Position numbers and translations under genes: made by a program. DNA of 64,000 nucleotides from Primorskyibacter flagellatus. GTDB lineage: Bacteria; Pseudomonadota; Alphaproteobacteria; Rhodobacterales; Rhodobacteraceae. Position 1 is the stretch's first letter. The number at the start of each line of letters is the position of its first letter. The stretch covers positions 1,228,338 through 1,292,337 of the forward strand of contig NZ_BMFJ01000001.1 in assembly GCF_014638275.1 (NCBI RefSeq), given 5' to 3'. The notes beneath the pieces are model-generated. The model searched no databases and was not told the origin of the DNA. It saw only the letters and a list, made by a program, of their open reading frames with translations. Shown here piece by piece: positions 63,944-64,000 of the stretch.

Positions 63944-64000
63944 TCAGGCGGAAACCAGCGCGTTCATCAGCGACGTGAACATCGCCCGCCCGTCGGTGCC
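63944..64000 (-). CDS. C-terminal 18 codons of a gene, probably purQ
   Basis: Read on the minus strand: GTDGRAMFTSLMNALVSA and a stop. The GTDGxxxF then short amphipathic helix resembles the end of phosphoribosylformylglycinamidine synthase subunit I (PurQ). Too short for certainty; the rest is outside the window. Confidence 0.4.
   Translation of the reverse strand, partial: GTDGRAMFTSLMNALVSA

Overview
The window is GC-rich and has the gene content of an alphaproteobacterium of the Rhodobacteraceae/Roseobacter group. The evidence is the olsB-olsA ornithine-lipid pair, ChpT of the CckA-ChpT-CtrA phosphorelay, the rplU-rpmA-GNAT-obgE-proB-proA gene order, a Hint-domain protein, an RNase E with a long acidic/proline-rich tail, and a peptide resembling a VPLPA-CTERM sorting tail. 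Genus and species cannot be decided from the sequence alone.

Layout. 1-10.6 kb is ordinary chromosome: partial trmJ-like gene, ThiE-like protein, olsBA, a DUF3553 gene, chpT, proA, a 34-aa orphan sorting-tail peptide, proB, obgE, a GNAT gene, rpmA, rplU and two tandem DUF2059 genes. A tRNA-Ser(CGA) at 10695-10784 is the insertion site of a ~24-kb island (10785-34768). The last 24 bp of the tRNA region are repeated directly at 34745-34768, next to a tyrosine integrase (33265-34596). Two 23-bp direct repeats sit 75-77 bp inside each end.

The island has an integrative mobilizable element design. It holds an MmeI-like type IIG restriction-modification enzyme with an AT-rich, probably swapped, target-recognition segment; an AT-rich orphan membrane protein; a KfrA-like DNA-binding protein; an AEP-primase-like replication protein; a MobQ (MobA/MobL) relaxase with a small accessory protein and a recognisable RSF1010/Ti-type oriT at 29460-29491; a PemK/MazF-like toxin; and a DEDDh exonuclease. 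The cargo (18.5-28.4 kb) is a periplasmic copper-handling cluster: two multicopper oxidases, a TolC-type lipoprotein, CusF, three c-type cytochromes, Met/His/Cys-rich exported peptides, a glutaredoxin-MauE fusion, a DUF305 membrane protein and a short Crp/Fnr regulator. Between cargo and mobilization genes lies a 149-bp tandem repeat whose hairpins strongly resemble type I-F CRISPR repeats although there is no array and there are no cas genes.

Directly beyond attR is the chromosomal copper-export pair cueR-copA, with a textbook MerR-type promoter (19-bp spacer, CCTCCAG-3-CTGGAGG palindrome). A near copy of that palindrome lies upstream of the island copper operon, so chromosomal CueR may also control the island. 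The remaining 38-64 kb is chromosomal: Hint protein; TetR-TfoX(C)-Pmp3-DUF4112 operon; ndk; ABC-F; MarC; retropepsin-like protease; holC-pepA; the lptF-lptG-lptD-surA-rsmA envelope operon; a cytochrome P450 with a membrane hydrolase-like partner; ccdA; tusA; rne; dctD-dctB; and the tail of a gene that is probably purQ.
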